Below are positions 1-8,300 of a stretch of DNA of 64,000 nt, piece by piece. A model generated the notes under the pieces. That model saw only the letters and a program-made list of their open reading frames with translations. It was not told the origin of the DNA and did not search any database. The position numbers and the translations under genes were made by a program. The first letter of the stretch is position 1; each line of letters begins with the position of its first letter. Source of the DNA: a virus; the IMG/VR virus record IMGVR_UViG_3300019888_000004, positions 1 to 64,000 of that record. One strand, written 5' to 3'.

Positions 1-2
1 AC

Positions 3-245
3 CGGAATCTTGAAGGCTGCTTGGTCTGGCATCAACACAGTTTGAAGGACCTGAAGTGTCAGACTGACAGGACGCAGGCCGAGCACTTGGCCGCCAACAC
101 GCAGCCGCAGACGACGCTCGCGTGGCAGTTTATCCGAAAAGGGCCGGTGTTGTATTTCGAGTTGAAAATTGCCGGAGTTGGCGGGGATGCGGACTTTTCG
201 CGGGTTCAGTTGCGGGCAAAAAGGTACGAGATCAGGAACATCTAA
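3..245 (+). CDS. C-terminal end of a truncated gene, probably virion-related
   Basis: The frame is already open at the left edge and closes with TAA at 243-245, so the true start lies outside the window. About 80 residues are visible. No motif is recognisable; the last third (FELKIAGVGGDADF region) looks beta-rich. The stop overlaps the ATG of the next gene by one base (TAATG), so it is in the same transcription unit. A virion role is inferred only from the neighbouring fibre-like and internal-protein-like genes. An internal TTG at 21 could start a 74-residue version, but truncation is the simpler reading. Confidence 0.5.
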   Translation, partial: RNLEGCLVWHQHSLKDLKCQTDRTQAEHLAANTQPQTTLAWQFIRKGPVLYFELKIAGVGGDADFSRVQLRAKRYEIRNI

Positions 246-799
246 TGGCCAGCCTGAAAGATTTTGTAAACGCCTCGCCCGACGCGAACGATTTCCGCGT
301 GCCGGAACTTCCCGACCTCGCCGCGTTGGTGAAGTCCAACGGTTTCAACAACGGCCTGCAACGGTTCAACGAACTGATGCGCGAGTGGCGCACGAACCTG
401 GAACGCTCGATCCTCGAACGGTTGAAGATTGTCTCGACGCCCGCGCTGGCGGCCACCCCAGCAACGGCAACGCTACTGACAGCCAGAATCACGGCACAGA
501 ACGCAGCAGCGATTGCGAGTATGCCCCCGGCGATTCTTGGACTTGCCGCGCACATCGCCGCGACGAAGGCTCACGGAACAGCCAGCAGCATCGTCGGCCA
601 GTCTGACGAGCAATCGCTGGACAGGAAAACCATCGGCCTCACCGACCCGCGCCAGGCGAAGTTCACCCAAATCACGACGCAGAATACGATTGCCTTCGGT
701 TCGACCGTGACAATCGGCGCGGGCGAAAACATGGTTATGACTGGCCCGCTGAATGTGCTTGGGACGTTCACAGTCCTTGGATACTTTCTTGTCCTATGA
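245..799 (+). CDS. Fibre-like virion protein, hypothetical
   Basis: 184 residues. The ATG at 245 was chosen because it overlaps the upstream stop by one base. Residues 1-70 are charged and helical, about 70-115 are Ala/Thr-rich (ALAATPATATLLTAR), and the last 40 residues are short beta strands spaced by glycine (TVTIGAGENMVM...TGPLNVLGTFTVLGYF), a pattern seen in phage fibre and spike tips. No enzyme motif is visible. The next gene starts inside its stop (ATGA at 796). The fibre assignment is inference from composition and position. Confidence 0.6.
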   Translation: MASLKDFVNASPDANDFRVPELPDLAALVKSNGFNNGLQRFNELMREWRTNLERSILERLKIVSTPALAATPATATLLTARITAQNAAAIASMPPAILGLAAHIAATKAHGTASSIVGQSDEQSLDRKTIGLTDPRQAKFTQITTQNTIAFGSTVTIGAGENMVMTGPLNVLGTFTVLGYFLVL

Positions 800-1155
800 C
801 ACGCATCACGGCGACAGACACCACCACTCCCGTCCTGGTGGTTGACCGAATCGAAATCGCTCTCACCGCCGACGATCAGATCGTGACGACGATTGGCCGC
901 GGTCACATCGCGCTGTCGAGCGATGACGCCGTGGCAGCCAATCGGACTTTCCTTTTGGCCAACGGTGTTACCGGCCAGCGATTGATTCTCGAATGGGTCG
1001 GGACTAACGCGGGCGAACTGATTGGTGACAGCGCCATTCCTGGCGTGAGCGGTCCGGTCAGGCTTTCGGCAACGTGGACGCCAGCGCAGTTTGAGAGCTT
1101 GAGCTTGGTATTCAACGGCGCATCGTGGATCGAGACGGGGCGGGTCATCATGTGA
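796..1155 (+). CDS. Small beta-rich fibre/collar-type protein
   Basis: 119 residues, overlapping the preceding stop by four bases (ATGA). The sequence is almost entirely beta strand: LILEWVGTNAGELIGDS, then GPVRLSATW and LSLVFNGASWIETGR. It resembles the small domain repeated in phage fibre proteins where a gly/asn turn is followed by an xWxE ending. It lacks cysteines and catalytic motifs. It may be a fibre tip or head-fibre subunit working with the previous gene. Confidence 0.55.
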   Translation: MTRITATDTTTPVLVVDRIEIALTADDQIVTTIGRGHIALSSDDAVAANRTFLLANGVTGQRLILEWVGTNAGELIGDSAIPGVSGPVRLSATWTPAQFESLSLVFNGASWIETGRVIM

Positions 1156-1391
1156 TGAAAACTGCAAAACAATGGACCGAATGGCACGAGGAGAATCCTG
1201 ACGTGTCCGATGAAGAACTGAACAAGCGCATCCAGGCCGATGCGCTGAAATACGCCGATGAACTCTGCGAGAAGCAGAGCGAGCCGCGATCCGGCGAACC
1301 CGAAGACTATTCAAACGGCCACGCCAACCGGGGCGTTGGTAATTGCCAGGACGCCATCCGCGAGGCGATGAAACGGATTAATCTCCAATGA
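1155..1391 (+). CDS. Small charged hypothetical protein
   Basis: 78 residues, starting at the ATG that overlaps the upstream TGA by one base (TGATG). Rich in Glu, Asp, Lys and Arg, with a predicted helix around EELNKRIQADALKYADELCE. One cysteine in that helix and one near NCQDAI. No family recognised. It lies in the coupled chain of virion-side genes, so co-translation is likely. Confidence 0.55.
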   Translation: MKTAKQWTEWHEENPDVSDEELNKRIQADALKYADELCEKQSEPRSGEPEDYSNGHANRGVGNCQDAIREAMKRINLQ

Positions 1392-1585
1392 AATCAACCT
1401 ACAATCCAAATCCTGATGGTGACGGCTTTATCGCCCGCATGAAACGGCGATGGAAGCAATGGCGCTTCGAGCGCAAGTTTTCCGGTGTAACGGATGAAGA
1501 ATTCAAGAAATGCTTCCCGCCTGAAGCCTGCGGCTTGCCTGATTCCAGGATTGAATTTTGGAATTGGCTTAACCGAAAAGACTGA
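1388..1585 (+). CDS. Small basic hypothetical protein
   Basis: 65 residues with an ATGA overlap to the preceding gene. The centre (residues about 15-35, ARMKRRWKQWRFERKF) is strongly basic and aromatic, followed by a segment (GVTDEEFKKCFPPEACG) with two cysteines nine residues apart. The basic patch could bind nucleic acid or another virion protein, but no family is recognised. Confidence 0.5.
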   Translation: MKSTYNPNPDGDGFIARMKRRWKQWRFERKFSGVTDEEFKKCFPPEACGLPDSRIEFWNWLNRKD

Positions 1586-1593
1586 CAGGTTGG

Positions 1594-2007
1594 ATGTTCC
1601 GACCGGCCACAGCCGACGACGTTGAGTTTATTTTAGAACTATTGAGGGAGTTTTATCGCAAGGCGGGTTCGATCTACGTGGGCATTGCCTTCGACGGCCC
1701 GTCCACGATTGCGACCATCGCACATGTCGTCGCGCGCGGTGTTTGCATCGTTGGCCCTTCCAGTTGCGCCGGGGCGGTAATCGCTCCATTCGAGTTCAAT
1801 CACCACGCCAGGATCGCCAATGTTGTGTTCTGGTGTTTCAAGTCCGCTCGTGAAATCGTCATCCTGAATTCGTTGATCGAGGCTTGCAAACGCGCTGGCG
1901 CAACGCACGTTGCCGCTGCAAGTCAGTTTCCACACAACGCCATCGGGCGTCGCTACCGGCGATTGGGCTTTACTTTTTGCGAACAGAAGGCATTTTTTCC
2001 TTTATGA
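1594..2007 (+). CDS. GNAT-like acetyltransferase
   Basis: 137 residues. The N-terminus (FRPATADDVEFILELLREFY) matches the beta1-alpha1 start of GCN5-related N-acetyltransferases, and the end (HNAIGRRYRRLGFTFCEQ) matches the usual alpha4-beta6-beta7 region. The acetyl-CoA pyrophosphate loop (Q/RxxGxG/A) is not obvious, so activity is uncertain. GNAT-like proteins occur among virion genes of many phages with unknown targets. The start ATG lies 8 bases after the upstream stop; the end overlaps the next gene by ATGA. Confidence 0.65.
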   Translation: MFRPATADDVEFILELLREFYRKAGSIYVGIAFDGPSTIATIAHVVARGVCIVGPSSCAGAVIAPFEFNHHARIANVVFWCFKSAREIVILNSLIEACKRAGATHVAAASQFPHNAIGRRYRRLGFTFCEQKAFFPL

Positions 2008-3029
2008 CTGGCGCTCTCGGTATTTTCCAAAGCGACCCAACGTTCAAGACGTTGCAGAACGTCAAAGACCCGTGGTATCAAAGCTATCTCACTGGCGCCG
2101 GGAGTGATCTCAACGCGGCGCGCGGCACTCAGGCGAGCGCCCTCAAGGATTACATCACGAAGTATCTCGCGGGCGAACCAGCAGCGCAGGCGCGCACCGG
2201 GCAAGAGATCGGGAACATTGACCGCTACTACAACGGCGATGTGCAGAGCGAGCTTGCGGGACTGCGGGCGCAGCGCGGTCTGGCCGTCACCAACGCGGCG
2301 AACCTCGCCCAGCGTTACGCGCTCGCTAATCAGAATCGTTCACTAGTCGGGAATGAAGGCGGCGGCAGTTCGTATGATCGCCGGCTTGCCTTTCGGAACA
2401 TGGGCGACATCCAGACGCAAGCCGCGCTCGATGCCGCGAACCAGTCGCGCAACGACTACGGCTATTTGGAAAACGCCAGGCTCGGCCTGACGGGGCGGCG
2501 GCAGCAAATGGCAAACGATTTGGCCGGCTACGGTTTGGTGCCCGAGAATGTGCGAATGCAAATGCTCGGCCAGCAGGTCAACCTCGGAAACACCATCGGT
2601 AGCGGGCTTTTGAACAACAGCATTTGGGGCGTCCAACAGAATCGGGATACGCTGGATAAAGTCATCAGCGGAATGGACAAAGACACGGCGACAATCACAA
2701 ACTTGATCGCCGCAGTGCGAGGGGGAAGCCCCAGCGCCAGCGGGCCTGCGTCACCCACAGTATGGGGCGGCGGACAACCCGCTCCAGTCAGTACCTGGGG
2801 CGGTCCTACGACCAACCAAGTCTCAGGGTTCAATGCGGGTTTCGGGCCGGTTTCGATAGGCTCTGCCAATGATCGGCAGAACACAATCAATTCGTTTGTG
2901 ACCGGGAATCCTTACTCGTATCCACCGCCGTCGGGAAATCCGTATTCGCCTCCGCCGATGAGTTTGGGTGGTGGTGGGTGGGGTTCATGGCCCGGTTCCG
3001 ATCCCGGCATGGGTGGCTGGGCCTATTGA
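2004..3029 (+). CDS. Internal-virion-type protein with Gly/Pro/Tyr-rich tail
   Basis: 341 residues from the ATG at 2004 (ATGA overlap with the GNAT gene); an earlier in-frame start would lie inside that gene. Residues about 1-235 are helical and polar (DLNAARGTQASALKDYITKY, NLAQRYALANQNRSLVGNEGG). The last about 95 residues are low complexity, rich in Gly, Pro, Ser, Tyr and Trp, with a near repeat GNPYSYPPP / GNPYSPPP. The arrangement is typical of ejection or tail-interior proteins of short-tailed phages, but no specific family is recognised. Confidence 0.6.
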   Translation: MTGALGIFQSDPTFKTLQNVKDPWYQSYLTGAGSDLNAARGTQASALKDYITKYLAGEPAAQARTGQEIGNIDRYYNGDVQSELAGLRAQRGLAVTNAANLAQRYALANQNRSLVGNEGGGSSYDRRLAFRNMGDIQTQAALDAANQSRNDYGYLENARLGLTGRRQQMANDLAGYGLVPENVRMQMLGQQVNLGNTIGSGLLNNSIWGVQQNRDTLDKVISGMDKDTATITNLIAAVRGGSPSASGPASPTVWGGGQPAPVSTWGGPTTNQVSGFNAGFGPVSIGSANDRQNTINSFVTGNPYSYPPPSGNPYSPPPMSLGGGGWGSWPGSDPGMGGWAY

Positions 3030-3030
3030 T

Positions 3031-3393
3031 ATGATCGAGCGGTTTGGAAAGGCCGTTGGTTTTCGCCTCCCACTATGGCGAGGCCGACAAGCGGAACTGT
3101 GGTTTCTGCCGCGCGGCGCTGTGGTTCCTCCCCACGTCCACCGAACCATTGACAGCTTCATCGTCTATCTCCTGGGCCGGATGCGCGTCACCGTTGGCCA
3201 TACAACCAGAGAGGTGTGCGGCCCGTTGCGAAAGCGCGCAAGCACAGGCCGATGGATTCTTGCGGTCAAACACATACCCCGCGGTGTGAGGCATTGCGCC
3301 GAAGTCGTAGGGTCATTCGCCGTGTTTGTTAATTTCGAGAAGTGTTACGGCGAAAGAACGAGTGCTGCCGCAGACTTCCTGCCAGTTCAATAA
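3031..3393 (+). CDS. Cupin-fold small protein
   Basis: 120 residues from ATG at 3031, one base after the previous stop; the in-frame GTG upstream lies inside the preceding gene. Cupin motif 1 is visible as GAVVPPHVHRTIDSFIVYLLG (the HxH is near residue 37), and motif 2 as IPRGVRHCAEVVGSFAVF with the second histidine pair position. The usual glutamate after HxH appears to be replaced by Asp. Similar single-cupin proteins occur in phage virion operons. The ligand is unknown. Confidence 0.65.
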   Translation: MIERFGKAVGFRLPLWRGRQAELWFLPRGAVVPPHVHRTIDSFIVYLLGRMRVTVGHTTREVCGPLRKRASTGRWILAVKHIPRGVRHCAEVVGSFAVFVNFEKCYGERTSAAADFLPVQ

Positions 3394-3395
3394 AA

Positions 3396-3839
3396 ATGAC
3401 GCATGGCGAAAAGGAGGAATGGCTGTCGGCCATCACCACCGGAAACTTGCAAGGCATGGAATTCCTGTCACGGTGGGGTGATTATCTCCGGGCGATAGAC
3501 AACGTGCTGGACGAGGATCAATGGGATCGTGTGCATTTGACGCGGGCGTTCGCGTTGGGTTGCGACTGCTTTTCTTCTCAATTTTACATTCGCAACTTGC
3601 CGCAACTTCAAATGATCGTTCTGGTCGCAACGTGTATTTTGGCCGACAGCGTTTCGTTTGAGAAATCGCCGGAGTTATGGAAACGGCAATGGGCGGACGT
3701 GCTGCGCCACGCGGACGGGCATGTCGTTCTGGCGGTCGCCCTGATTTGCGGCGGGTGGGATCACGTTCGGAAGTTGAGTCCGGTATTTCTGACTGCCGCC
3801 TATTACGAGCACAAGCAAAATCATGGAATCCCCGCTTGA
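3396..3839 (+). CDS. Hypothetical helical protein
   Basis: 147 residues from ATG 3396, two bases after the cupin stop. Helix-rich, with four cysteines scattered in hydrophobic stretches (FALGCDCFSSQF, VLVATCILADS, ALICGGWDHVRK). No signal peptide and no clear membrane segment. It overlaps the next gene by 17 bases. Not recognised; position places it in the virion operon. Confidence 0.55.
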   Translation: MTHGEKEEWLSAITTGNLQGMEFLSRWGDYLRAIDNVLDEDQWDRVHLTRAFALGCDCFSSQFYIRNLPQLQMIVLVATCILADSVSFEKSPELWKRQWADVLRHADGHVVLAVALICGGWDHVRKLSPVFLTAAYYEHKQNHGIPA

Positions 3840-4092
3840 TCCAGCAGCCTCGTTATTTCTCGAAGCCTTTCTCGCCTATGCTGGCGAACTCGAAACCTTT
3901 CTTTCCAACCCGGCAAAAAATCCAGAGGTGTTGCTGAAGCTGGCTGCGAGTACGAACGCTCTATATTCGCTGCCTTACTACGCAGCCAACGCCGCGAGAC
4001 TTCAGCCAGTGGTGATTCAAGTGCTCGCGTCTGGCGATTTGCAGCCGCTCGTTCGAGCCGTCGGCATTGACAATCCAGCGTCAGGCGGATAA
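3823..4092 (+). CDS. Small hydrophobic helical protein
   Basis: 89 residues, with its ATG inside the 3' end of the preceding gene. Leu/Ala-rich helices (LFLEAFLAYAGELETFL, LKLAASTNALYSLPYYAANAARL). The segments are amphipathic rather than clearly transmembrane. No recognised family. Confidence 0.5.
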   Translation: MESPLDPAASLFLEAFLAYAGELETFLSNPAKNPEVLLKLAASTNALYSLPYYAANAARLQPVVIQVLASGDLQPLVRAVGIDNPASGG

Positions 4093-4101
4093 AGGAATGG
4101 G

Positions 4102-5118
4102 GTGCCCTTCTATTACGGAAACGATTTCTCGGCGGTGCAGCAGGCCCAGCAAGCCGACGAAGCTCTGCGACAGCACGCCCTTCAGTCTGCCTTCGCCAAT
4201 TTGCAGTCGGCCAATCAGAGCGCCCAGCAAGGGTCTTATCAAAACCGCGAACTGGCACTTCGTCAGGCCATTCAGGACTGGCAGCAGAAGGAAGCTCAAC
4301 AGAAGTTCGGCGAGAACGTGCGGCAGTTCGATATTGGAACAGGCTTGGCGAATCGGCAACTGGACATCATGGCGGACAAGCAAGGTCCGGATTCGCAAGC
4401 GGCTCACAAGGCGTATTTGGCAGATGCCACAGCGGATGTTCAGGTGACTCGCAATTTCAATGAGGACGACTGGATGGGAAAGGTTAATCCGGCTGATTTG
4501 GCTTCGCTCAAGCGACAGGACGATGCGCTGCGTGCTCAAGAGGCGGACAGGCTGACTTTAGCCAACAAGGTTGCGCGCACTGGGAATATGCTGAAGCACA
4601 TTGACCGCAATCGGCAAATGATGACCCCGAGGGCGGTGGGTCCTGTTTTTACTGCGAACACGGCAGACTATGGCGACAGCACCGCCGCCGAGGCCGATCC
4701 GGCAGCAGCGGCAAGGCTCAACGCTTTGCGGCAGCAGATCACGCCATATCTCGATCCGAAGCAGGGCTTGGTTCAGACCGATCCAGTGACCGGCGCGCTT
4801 TCCGCGCACCCGCAACTTATTACACCGTGGATGCAGCGGACCAACACGACGAATCTCGTGCCGAGGCGGACCAACGCCCCGCCAGCGTTCAACATCAATT
4901 CATGGACCGCGCCAGCCTTCGGAGGCCGCACGAACGCCCCGGCGATTGACTACAGCTTTGGCGGGCAGGACGCGCGAACGATGAATCCGGCCATGTTCGC
5001 AGCGCCGCCGCAAACAAACGCGCTCGTCACAGTCCAGACGCCCGACGGCAGGATGTGGCAAATCCCGTCAACGAATGTTGGGACAGCGTTGCAGCGCGGG
5101 GCGAGAATAATCCAGTGA
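4102..5118 (+). CDS. Glutamine-rich virion-interior protein
   Basis: 338 residues starting at GTG 4102. Residues about 10-70 are a Gln/Ala-rich predicted coiled coil (VQQAQQADEALRQHALQSAF, QAIQDWQQKEAQQKFGENV), followed by a proline and asparagine-rich region with repeated TNAP motifs (RRTNAPPAF, GRTNAPAID). This composition fits an internal or ejection protein. The gene directly upstream of the giant polyvalent protein would be a candidate partner in the ejectosome. Function is inferred from composition and position only. Confidence 0.6.
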   Translation: MPFYYGNDFSAVQQAQQADEALRQHALQSAFANLQSANQSAQQGSYQNRELALRQAIQDWQQKEAQQKFGENVRQFDIGTGLANRQLDIMADKQGPDSQAAHKAYLADATADVQVTRNFNEDDWMGKVNPADLASLKRQDDALRAQEADRLTLANKVARTGNMLKHIDRNRQMMTPRAVGPVFTANTADYGDSTAAEADPAAAARLNALRQQITPYLDPKQGLVQTDPVTGALSAHPQLITPWMQRTNTTNLVPRRTNAPPAFNINSWTAPAFGGRTNAPAIDYSFGGQDARTMNPAMFAAPPQTNALVTVQTPDGRMWQIPSTNVGTALQRGARIIQ

Positions 5119-5303
5119 GCCGAATGACACTCCTCCAAAAGAATCAGCGTGCTTTTGTAAAAAATATCTTCTTTGGTAAACCATCCGGGTTAAAACCAAT
5201 GCCCGGGTCGCCTGTGGTGAGTTATGGAAATCCAAGCGCCAAAGGGGTGAAGTCATTGTTGCTGAAAAAGCGACGCCTTGTAAAAGCCAGCGTGCGGGCG
5301 TAA
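5115..5303 (+). CDS. Small basic protein
   Basis: 62 residues if GTG 5115 is used (GTGA overlap with the previous stop); an ATG at 5124 would give 59. Lys/Arg-rich, especially at the C-terminus (KSLLLKKRRLVKASVRA). No cysteines and no recognised motif. It ends 10 bases before the giant gene and is probably translated with it. It could be a DNA-binding virion component. Confidence 0.45.
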   Translation: MSRMTLLQKNQRAFVKNIFFGKPSGLKPMPGSPVVSYGNPSAKGVKSLLLKKRRLVKASVRA

Positions 5304-5313
5304 AGGTTGGAGC

Positions 5314-8300
5314 GTGCCCGACTTCGATCTCTCCGACTTGGGCGGCGTGATGGTTGCGCCGCCAGAAGCTCGCCCCTCGTTGCATGATCTCAGCGACCTC
5401 GGCGGAGTCCCGCTCGCGCCGAGACAGCCCGCAGCGGACTTGTCCGATCTTGGAGGAATTCCAGCACAGCGACCGCCGTTGGTGCCAGCGCCGATACCCG
5501 CTGATCTGAGTCGCATCCCGTCTGGGCGCGTTCCGATTCGTCTGGACGCCGGCCTGACGCGCCAGTTGCCGCCTGATTACATTACCCCGACTCCATCTGA
5601 CGCGACCGCGAGCATTGGCCCGGACACGCGGCCGCCGTGGGATGTGACGCGGGATTGGATTGGCGAGAAACTCGAACCTCTCACGCCGAAGGCCAAAGGC
5701 TTTCCGTCCATCACTGCGGAAGACATTGCAAATGGAAACTTCGCCGCGCTTCTACCTGGCGTTGACCCGGAGACCGGCGAAAGCATCCGCAGTCTGAGAA
5801 CGCCGGGCTACGAAGCGCCGTTGGCGGCGAAGATTGGCGCAGGCGTCGAGCGTGGGGTGGCGCGGACGGCTGACGTGCTGGCGCCATGGGTGATAGGCGG
5901 GCCGGTGCTAGGTGCGGCAACTCGTGCGCCATTGGCCGGGCGCGCGGTCAGTGCCGTATTCGCTGCGCAGATGGCCGGCGGCTTGCCGGACACTGCGAAG
6001 GCGTTCATCAACGCGGTCGAGAACAACGACGTGCAGGGCGCGGTCGAGACGGCAGTGGGCGGGACGTTGGGCGCGTATTTCACCTACAAGGCTGGGCAGC
6101 ACGCGCTGGGTCGGCAGCAAGTGCCGATGACCAAGATGGTTGACTACAATCCGCAGCAAGTGAGCGAAGCGTTCGACCGCGTTAATCGCGGAGAGGGAAC
6201 GCCGACAGATGAGGCAGTCGCGCAGTTCATGGGACAATTCGCGCAACCGCTGGAAGCTGCTGGAAAAGGCATCAAGATTCCGCTGCCTGTTTTGGACGAG
6301 TCAGGCGAACCGCAGATGCGCTACGTCGGACTGGCGGAAGAAAGCCCAGCGATTAGGCGCTTGCTCACCAAGCAGATCACGACCGAGTTCACGCCGGATC
6401 AGATCAAGGATATTTACGCTCGCGTGAACACCGACCAGGCGACACCTCCAGAACAGGAGTTGGTGCGGTTCATCAACCAGGCGTTCGAGGCGCCTGGCGA
6501 AGCGGTGCGCAAAGGCGTGAAAGTCAGCACGGGCGAGCCGCGAATTGAAAGCCAGTTCTGGCGGGATTACCTCGGATTGAAGCCGGGCGAGACGACCATC
6601 GAACTCTTGCGCGGCGGAAAGAAAGGAACTTATGCCTCTCGTAAGCAAAGCTCAGTGGCGCAAATTGGCAGCCAAGAAGCCATCGGTGTTTCAGAAGCTC
6701 GTGGCGGAACAGGACCGCCCCTACCGCCGATTGCCGGAACGGGTGAAACAGCCCAAAGGCCGTTCATTGCGCCGCCAGTCGTCGCGCCGGGGAGTGCGCC
6801 GCCGGAACTGATGGAGCCAAAAGAAAGACATTCCGCCCCAAATCCGCAACAAGACGCTGCCGTTGCCGACGAGTCCAATGATTCAATAGTTGGACGGACG
6901 AATGTGGGTGACGAGCGTGACAAAGCCTTTGCGGAACGCGCCAAGGCAGCGACAAGGCTGGCCAACACACTGCGCCCTGGAGACAAGATTGTAGAGAACG
7001 ATGGAACTATCAATACGGTCGAGAGCAATCTTGGCAATGGCGTGTTCCATACGGAAGAAGGCGGTGTCGGAGTAAATCTGGCAATTCTTTTCATCCCGCA
7101 TGATGCGAACCTCACGGTTGGCGAAGGCGGACGCATAATGGCCGGGACTACAATTCCTGCGGCGAAGATTGTTCGCGGAAATTCTGCAAAGGATATTCAC
7201 ACGCAGTATGCCGAAGCGTCCGGGCACAGGAAAGAGTTGCGTCAGGCCATTACGGATCGAAAGCCAGTCAATACTGAAGCTGCCGATGCCTATGGAATGC
7301 AAAAGTCACTTGCCAAAAATGGCTATGTGCGCGAAGGCGACCGCTACGTTTTCAAAGCCACCACTGCGCCCGCGGGCCAAGCGGTGCCGGACCTGACCGC
7401 AGTTGTCGGCCATCTCACCATGCTTGCGCCGGACCAGTTCCGGGCGTGGCGTGATGGGATTGGCGCAGGACTGCCAGCGATGCAGCAGCAACTTGCGACC
7501 ATAGCACCGGACGCGCTGAGGAACGCGCTCGCCATCGCGACTGAGCAGGCGACCCAGGCGCAGGCGCAATCACGGGCCAATCCGAACGGGCAGACCTTGC
7601 AAGCGTACCAGGATGCTGCGGGCAAGGTTCAATTCTTCAATGAGACTTTGGCGTTCGCCAAACCGAAGGCGACGGCACCGCCCAAAATACCTAAGTCGAG
7701 CACGCAGTTGACGCTGCCGAATCAGCACGCTTTGCCATTCCATCAATTCGCGCAGTCAATCCCCGACTCGGAGGTTTACCACAAAGCCGACGAGACGGGG
7801 AAAGAGGATTTCGGAATCGAAACCGAACCGCACATCACAGTGCTCTACGGCCTGACCGAACACGAGCCGTCAGCCGTGGCCAAAATTGCAGCAGGCTCGA
7901 AGCCGATCACCGTCACGCTGGGCAAGTTGTCAGTGTTCGAGCAGCCGGATTACGACGTGCTCAAGGTGGACGTTCACGGCGATGATCTTCGCGCTCTCAA
8001 CAAGGAGATTTCCAAACTGCCGAATGAGCAGACGCACCCAGAGTACACACCACACCTGACCATCGCGTACTTGAAGAAGGGCGAGGGTAAGAAATACGTC
8101 GGCGACAAACGGTTTAACGGAATGACGTTGACGTTTCCGTCCGTCACGTTCTCGCCGCCGAAAGAAATCCGCGCCGTAACCGGAAGGCATGAATTGCCGT
8201 TCACCCCACCCGCGAAGCCCGCGGCGAAAGAGCCGACAGGCCGCTCGCTTAGGCGCGGGCTGATTGATGTTGAGCGTCAGACCAAAGCCCTGCAAGCGGA

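Noticed and set aside
1884-2003. Earlier start for the Gly/Pro-rich virion gene
   Set aside because: It would overlap the GNAT gene by 120 bases, while the ATG at 2004 makes the usual ATGA overlap.
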